A stretch of DNA of 8,681 nucleotides from Pseudomonadota bacterium (GTDB lineage Bacteria; Desulfobacterota; Desulfobacteria; Desulfobacterales; RPRI01): contig JAHJRK010000092.1 of the NCBI GenBank assembly GCA_018830925.1, positions 1 through 8,681 on the forward strand. The letters run 5' to 3'. Below are positions 5,438 to 8,681 of this stretch, in pieces. The notes under the pieces were generated by a model. The model worked only from the letters and a program-made list of their open reading frames with translations, ran no database searches and was not told the DNA's origin. Position numbers and translations under genes: made by a program. Position 1 is the first letter of the stretch; each line of letters opens with the position of its first letter.

Positions 5438-6253
5438 TCACATTCGCATGGTCGCGGTATGGCGGGAAAGAAGTATATCTACCATCTCGGCAAAACCGTA
5501 CCCCCCTTCTTTCTCCGTGACCCATGCAGGTTCATGGGTCATCTTACCCTTGAAATGAATCACATTGGCCACGCCGACTGAGTTCGGGAAATATCCGAAC
5601 ATAGGCGCGTCGTTCGGCGAATCCCCGGTAAAAATAACCTGATGTTTGACGGATTCGAGGTTTTCATCGAAAACTTCTTCAAAGAGCAGGCGGGTCATGG
5701 AGAGCTTATCATAATCTCCGAACCAGCCGTTGACATGAATGGAGCTTATTTTCGCCTGTGCGCCGGACTCTTGGAAGCATTTTACGATTTTATCCGCTTC
5801 TTCCATTTCAAGGGGCGGGACATCTTCGCAATAATCTATGGCAAGATCGGCTTCACGATAAGCCTGATCCGATGCTACAGCGCATCCGGGAATCATTTTC
5901 AGTATATCCTGTTTGATTTTATCAAGTTTTATGCGGTCAATTTTCCGGTCTTTTTCCGATTTCCAGTATCTGCGGAGCATTTTTTTCCGGTTCCTGTCGT
6001 AACTGAAATAGAATGCGCCGTTTTCACCAACAATTCCGTCGATTGGCCACATGCGGGCGATATGATCGCACCACCCGGCGGGGCGGCCTGTAATCGGTAT
6101 GATTCTTTTTTCCGCCTTTTTTAAACTTTCCATTGCAGTAAAGACCACGGCCGGAAGCCTGCCGTGACTGGTCAGCGTATCGTCGATATCGGTAAGGACA
6201 AACCGGATATCCGCCTTGAGTGCCGCAGGAAACTGAGAAAAAGAAAGCATCAT
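5438..6253 (-). CDS. HAD-superfamily phosphatase, subfamily IIB
   Basis: This is a 271-residue soluble phosphatase of the haloacid dehalogenase superfamily. Motif I is DIDDT (D22 nucleophile, D24 acid/base), motif II is Thr55 in 'PITGRP', motif III is Lys183 in 'YDKLS', and motif IV is GDSPND (210-215), binding Mg2+. The 'GENGAFYF' segment (76-83) and the roughly 100-residue insert between motifs II and III are typical of the Cof/sucrose-phosphatase/mannosyl-3-phosphoglycerate-phosphatase branch (IIB), which acts on sugar phosphates and similar small phosphoesters. The exact substrate cannot be read. Its ATG overlaps the glpB stop (ATGA, 6253-6250), so it is probably translationally coupled to glpB and sits where glpC usually lies. 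That context suggests a phosphoester linked to glycerol-phosphate or glycolytic metabolism, which is inference. A second ATG follows directly; the first is chosen because of the overlap. Confidence 0.88.
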   Translation of the reverse strand: MMLSFSQFPAALKADIRFVLTDIDDTLTSHGRLPAVVFTAMESLKKAEKRIIPITGRPAGWCDHIARMWPIDGIVGENGAFYFSYDRNRKKMLRRYWKSEKDRKIDRIKLDKIKQDILKMIPGCAVASDQAYREADLAIDYCEDVPPLEMEEADKIVKCFQESGAQAKISSIHVNGWFGDYDKLSMTRLLFEEVFDENLESVKHQVIFTGDSPNDAPMFGYFPNSVGVANVIHFKGKMTHEPAWVTEKEGGYGFAEMVDILLSRHTATMRM

Positions 6254-7569
6254 TTCTTTGCGCCTTTAAGATAAATAAATGATTCAACCGCTGCAGCGGC
6301 AGAACATACGGCAAGCCCCACACCTGATTTGGATCTTATCCAGTCCTGGTGGGCGAGGATTGAGCCTGCGGCAAAGAGATTGGGATATGCCGGATGCCCT
6401 GATGCGTCGAGGGGGCGGAACAGGTCATCAGTTTCAAGACCCGCATGGTGGATGGGATGCCCCTGCGGATCAAAAAAATCGTCCCGGTGCCATTCCGAGC
6501 GGGATGCCGGCTGGACAACCTTAAGTCCCATGACGGTTTCCCGGATGCCGTCACGCTCTGCATAAAGTCCGCCTCCGAAAAAGCGTCCGGTAGCCAGAAT
6601 CACAGCGCGGGCTTTTATAATATGTTCAGGGCTCACCGACCCGATATCAAGTCTGAAGCACCCGTCCGGTTCAGAGCTCACTCTCAGAACCCGCTTCTGA
6701 AGAAATTGTCTGACCCCGATTTGAGGCAGAGCGCGTTCAAATGTTTCCTTGAGGCGAATGCCGGGCACGGATGGCGGAATCGTCGGAATTTCAAATACCG
6801 GCAGGCCGAGTCTTTCAGATAAATTGCTTGCTGCCTGAATACTTTTTTCGATTCCCAAAACAGCCGGAAGCCCCACAAGCTTTACCTCTTTAACATGCGG
6901 CTTAATCAAGACGGCCAGTTTTTCCCGGTTTTGAGGCAGCTCAAGCGCCCGCGCCATCTGCTCCGGATAGAGTTCGGTCAGTCCGTCTGTTCCCGGAAAG
7001 TGAATTCGAATCGTCCGGATGCCTTTCCATTGACTGCGCAGACTTTCCGCGATTTGAACGGCGCTGAATTCACGCATTCCGTGAAAATCCGCTATCAGGC
7101 AGGGCAGGTTCTGTTTCAGGCCGGTTGCTCCCGGCTGCATGGTCAATGGAAGGCAATAGGTTGACTTTACGGTTCCCTGGCTTGTTATCATGCGGGTGTT
7201 TTCTTCCAATTCCCGGTGATACGGCAGGCCTTCACGTTCTAAGAAAGAGAGTATCATATCCCATGCGTGGCGCATGGTTTGACCGGATATCCGGGCGTAG
7301 GGATGATCGGGATTATCCTGAATCATCGCATGAACCGCCTTCCATGGATTTGTCCAGAACCGTTTTTCCCGGACAGGATGAATGGCAAGGAAATCGAAAA
7401 ATCCGCTTGAAAAGAGGATTTCACCGGTGAGACCGGCCTGGGCTACAGTGAGCCCGCGATCAGCTGCAATGAGGGATGCCGCCATACCTGTCATGCCTGT
7501 GCCGATAACGGCCAGATCATATGTGCCGGTATCAGGATGTGAAGCCGCGGCGTTTTCTGTTCTTTTCAT
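6250..7569 (-). CDS. glpB: Anaerobic glycerol-3-phosphate dehydrogenase subunit B
   Basis: This is a 439-residue flavoprotein subunit of the membrane-associated enzyme that oxidises sn-glycerol 3-phosphate to dihydroxyacetone phosphate and passes electrons to quinone in anaerobes. The N-terminus has a dinucleotide-binding fold, 'LAVIGTGMTGMAAS' (19-32, GxGxxG at 23-28), followed by 'FSSGFFDFLAI' (53-63), the GlpB counterpart of a conserved serine/glycine patch. A late FAD motif 'AVILATGRFFGGGL' (about 324-337) and the C-terminal 'NLFAAGSILAHQDWI' and 'GVGLAVCSAAAA' segments match the family. Length is close to the usual 420 residues; about 17 residues precede the Rossmann strand. The start is set by GGAG at 7581-7578, eight bases upstream, and by the ATGA overlap with the glpA stop. 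The downstream HAD gene overlaps in the same way, so the three genes look like one transcript. No glpC follows. Confidence 0.92.
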   Translation of the reverse strand: MKRTENAAASHPDTGTYDLAVIGTGMTGMAASLIAADRGLTVAQAGLTGEILFSSGFFDFLAIHPVREKRFWTNPWKAVHAMIQDNPDHPYARISGQTMRHAWDMILSFLEREGLPYHRELEENTRMITSQGTVKSTYCLPLTMQPGATGLKQNLPCLIADFHGMREFSAVQIAESLRSQWKGIRTIRIHFPGTDGLTELYPEQMARALELPQNREKLAVLIKPHVKEVKLVGLPAVLGIEKSIQAASNLSERLGLPVFEIPTIPPSVPGIRLKETFERALPQIGVRQFLQKRVLRVSSEPDGCFRLDIGSVSPEHIIKARAVILATGRFFGGGLYAERDGIRETVMGLKVVQPASRSEWHRDDFFDPQGHPIHHAGLETDDLFRPLDASGHPAYPNLFAAGSILAHQDWIRSKSGVGLAVCSAAAAVESFIYLKGAKK

Positions 7570-8681
7570 TTCTGCAGCTCCGTTTCAAACAATCCGCAGT
7601 GAATGGCTTCCTGGAGCTCGGCATGCATCAGCCGTTCTCCCCAGAGCACCGGCTGCATTCCTTTCCACCGTTCGCGGAGAAAGGCGATCATCTCGATTAG
7701 ACCCTGATCTCCCTGAAGCACTCCAGTGTCATAGAGGTATGCAATTGTCCGGATGCTGCAATATGCTCCCTGGCACGGTCCCTTTCCAATGCGGCTCCTT
7801 ATCCCCAGAGACCTGAGTCCCGGCGGAACGGCATGCTGTTTCATCGATTCGAGGATGCAGTCGATGGCGCTGATGGGTACCATTTCACACTCGCAAAGCA
7901 GCAGATCGCCGGGTTTCCGTGTTTTAAGCCAGTATCGCGGCGAAAGGCCGGGCTCACTCCAGCGGCAGGCATCATGAAGAGGCAGCGGCAGTGTTCGCGT
8001 TTGGCAGGAACGGGAAATGTTCATATGGCGGCAAACCAGATCGGCTGTTTTTTCGGCCATGAGGCGGTACGTTGTCAGCTTTCCGCCTGTAATAGTAACA
8101 AAATTTTCAATTCCATCGCGGGCATGATCGAGCAGAATATATCCGCGGCTGATAGCGCGCTCCTCTTTAATATCCGAAGAGCCGGTTAGAGGCCGGACGC
8201 CGGAGAATGCCCGTATGAAGGTGGAATTTTTAAATTCAGGTAGTATTGCGGATGCTTCGCGAATAATCAGATCAACTTCTTCTGATGTCGGGTGCAGGCT
8301 GCCGAGGTCATGAATCGGGGCGGATGTTGTGCCGGCAATCGACACAGTGCCGCCGGGAGAAATGATATCGCCGTCGGATGGCGGACGCAACCTGTTGATC
8401 ACCTGCCTGGCTATTCGCTGATGTGTGATGATAAGGGTTCCTTTCGAGTAAACCATCGGCAGATTTATCCCCGCAAGGTCGGCGGTTTCGCCTGCCCACG
8501 CGCCTGCCGCATTGACCACGTGATCCGTTTTAACGGCAAGGGTTTCACCGGTTTGGGTATTCAAAAGGTGAACGGACCGGATGCGATTGTTAGAAATGGA
8601 AAATCCGGTTACACAGGTATAGCACATCAGGGTTGCGCCAAGTTCGACGGCATGAAAAATATTTTCCAGTGAAAGCCTGAA
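7566..8681 (-). CDS. glpA: Anaerobic glycerol-3-phosphate dehydrogenase subunit A, 3' part of gene
   Basis: The frame is open to the window edge: 371 C-terminal codons are visible and the 5' end lies beyond base 8681 (E. coli GlpA is 542 residues). It is the catalytic FAD subunit. The visible part starts in the FAD/substrate domain with 'ENIFHAVELGATL' just before 8627. It then has 'VVNAAGAWAGETADLAGI' (a GlpD/GlpA FAD signature), 'RAFSGVRPLTG' and the hallmark 'TITGGKLTTYR', which contacts flavin and substrate in this family. The C-terminal third is a BFD-like [2Fe-2S] domain. Its four expected cysteines are present as CEC (codons at 7895-7893 and 7889-7887) and, about 38 residues on, C-x4-C in 'GPCQGAYC'. 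This domain separates GlpA from the aerobic enzyme GlpD. The stop overlaps the glpB start (ATGA, 7569-7566). Any promoter lies outside the window. Confidence 0.93.
   Translation of the reverse strand, partial: FRLSLENIFHAVELGATLMCYTCVTGFSISNNRIRSVHLLNTQTGETLAVKTDHVVNAAGAWAGETADLAGINLPMVYSKGTLIITHQRIARQVINRLRPPSDGDIISPGGTVSIAGTTSAPIHDLGSLHPTSEEVDLIIREASAILPEFKNSTFIRAFSGVRPLTGSSDIKEERAISRGYILLDHARDGIENFVTITGGKLTTYRLMAEKTADLVCRHMNISRSCQTRTLPLPLHDACRWSEPGLSPRYWLKTRKPGDLLLCECEMVPISAIDCILESMKQHAVPPGLRSLGIRSRIGKGPCQGAYCSIRTIAYLYDTGVLQGDQGLIEMIAFLRERWKGMQPVLWGERLMHAELQEAIHCGLFETELQK

Noticed and set aside
5642..6124. 160-codon plus-strand frame inside the HAD gene
   Set aside because: The minus strand carries all four HAD motifs over this interval, while the plus-strand frame is Phe/Ile-rich without domain features.
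7382..7816. 144-codon plus-strand frame across the glpB/glpA junction
   Set aside because: It is antisense to two conserved, overlapping glp genes and its sequence is low-complexity Arg/Ala/Pro of the kind produced by reverse-strand reading.

Overview
The window looks like ordinary chromosomal DNA of an anaerobic Gram-negative bacterium, most plausibly a member of the Desulfobacterota (former Deltaproteobacteria). The reasons are a cleaved periplasmic-type signal peptide on a solute-binding protein, an anaerobic (quinone-linked) glycerol-3-phosphate dehydrogenase, and protein sequences of a familiar deltaproteobacterial flavour. The lineage is an inference from family resemblance, not a search. 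I found no mobile element, tRNA, rRNA or CRISPR array.

Layout, left to right. (1) Bases 1-706, plus strand: the 3' part of a gene of unknown function whose protein keeps faint traces of an aminoglycoside-phosphotransferase/kinase-like core. (2) Bases 707-1004: an AT-rich, non-coding leader with a good extended -10 promoter candidate. (3) Bases 1005-5421, plus strand: a complete three-gene ABC importer of the FbpABC/AfuABC/2-aminoethylphosphonate type. It consists of a periplasmic binding protein, a fused double permease and a TOBE-containing ATPase. The genes are separated by unusually long spacers (198 and 154 bp) that contain strong inverted repeats. (4) Bases 5438-8681, minus strand: a convergent, tightly overlapping cluster read as glpA (5' end outside the window), glpB, then a HAD-IIB phosphatase, joined by ATGA start/stop overlaps.

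How the genes may work together. The importer takes an unidentified small, probably anionic, ligand from the periplasm. The binding protein has no tyrosine pair where ferric-binding FbpA proteins carry it, so the common 'iron(III) transporter' label is doubtful. GlpA and GlpB would form the FAD-containing parts of glycerol-3-phosphate dehydrogenase. The usual third subunit, the iron-sulfur anchor GlpC, does not follow glpB; a soluble HAD phosphatase sits in that position. The two operons meet tail to tail with only 16 bp between their stop codons, so a functional link between importer and glp cluster is possible but not shown.

I see no clearly novel system. The items most worth checking are the ligand of the importer, the structured spacers inside its operon, and the glpA-glpB-HAD arrangement.
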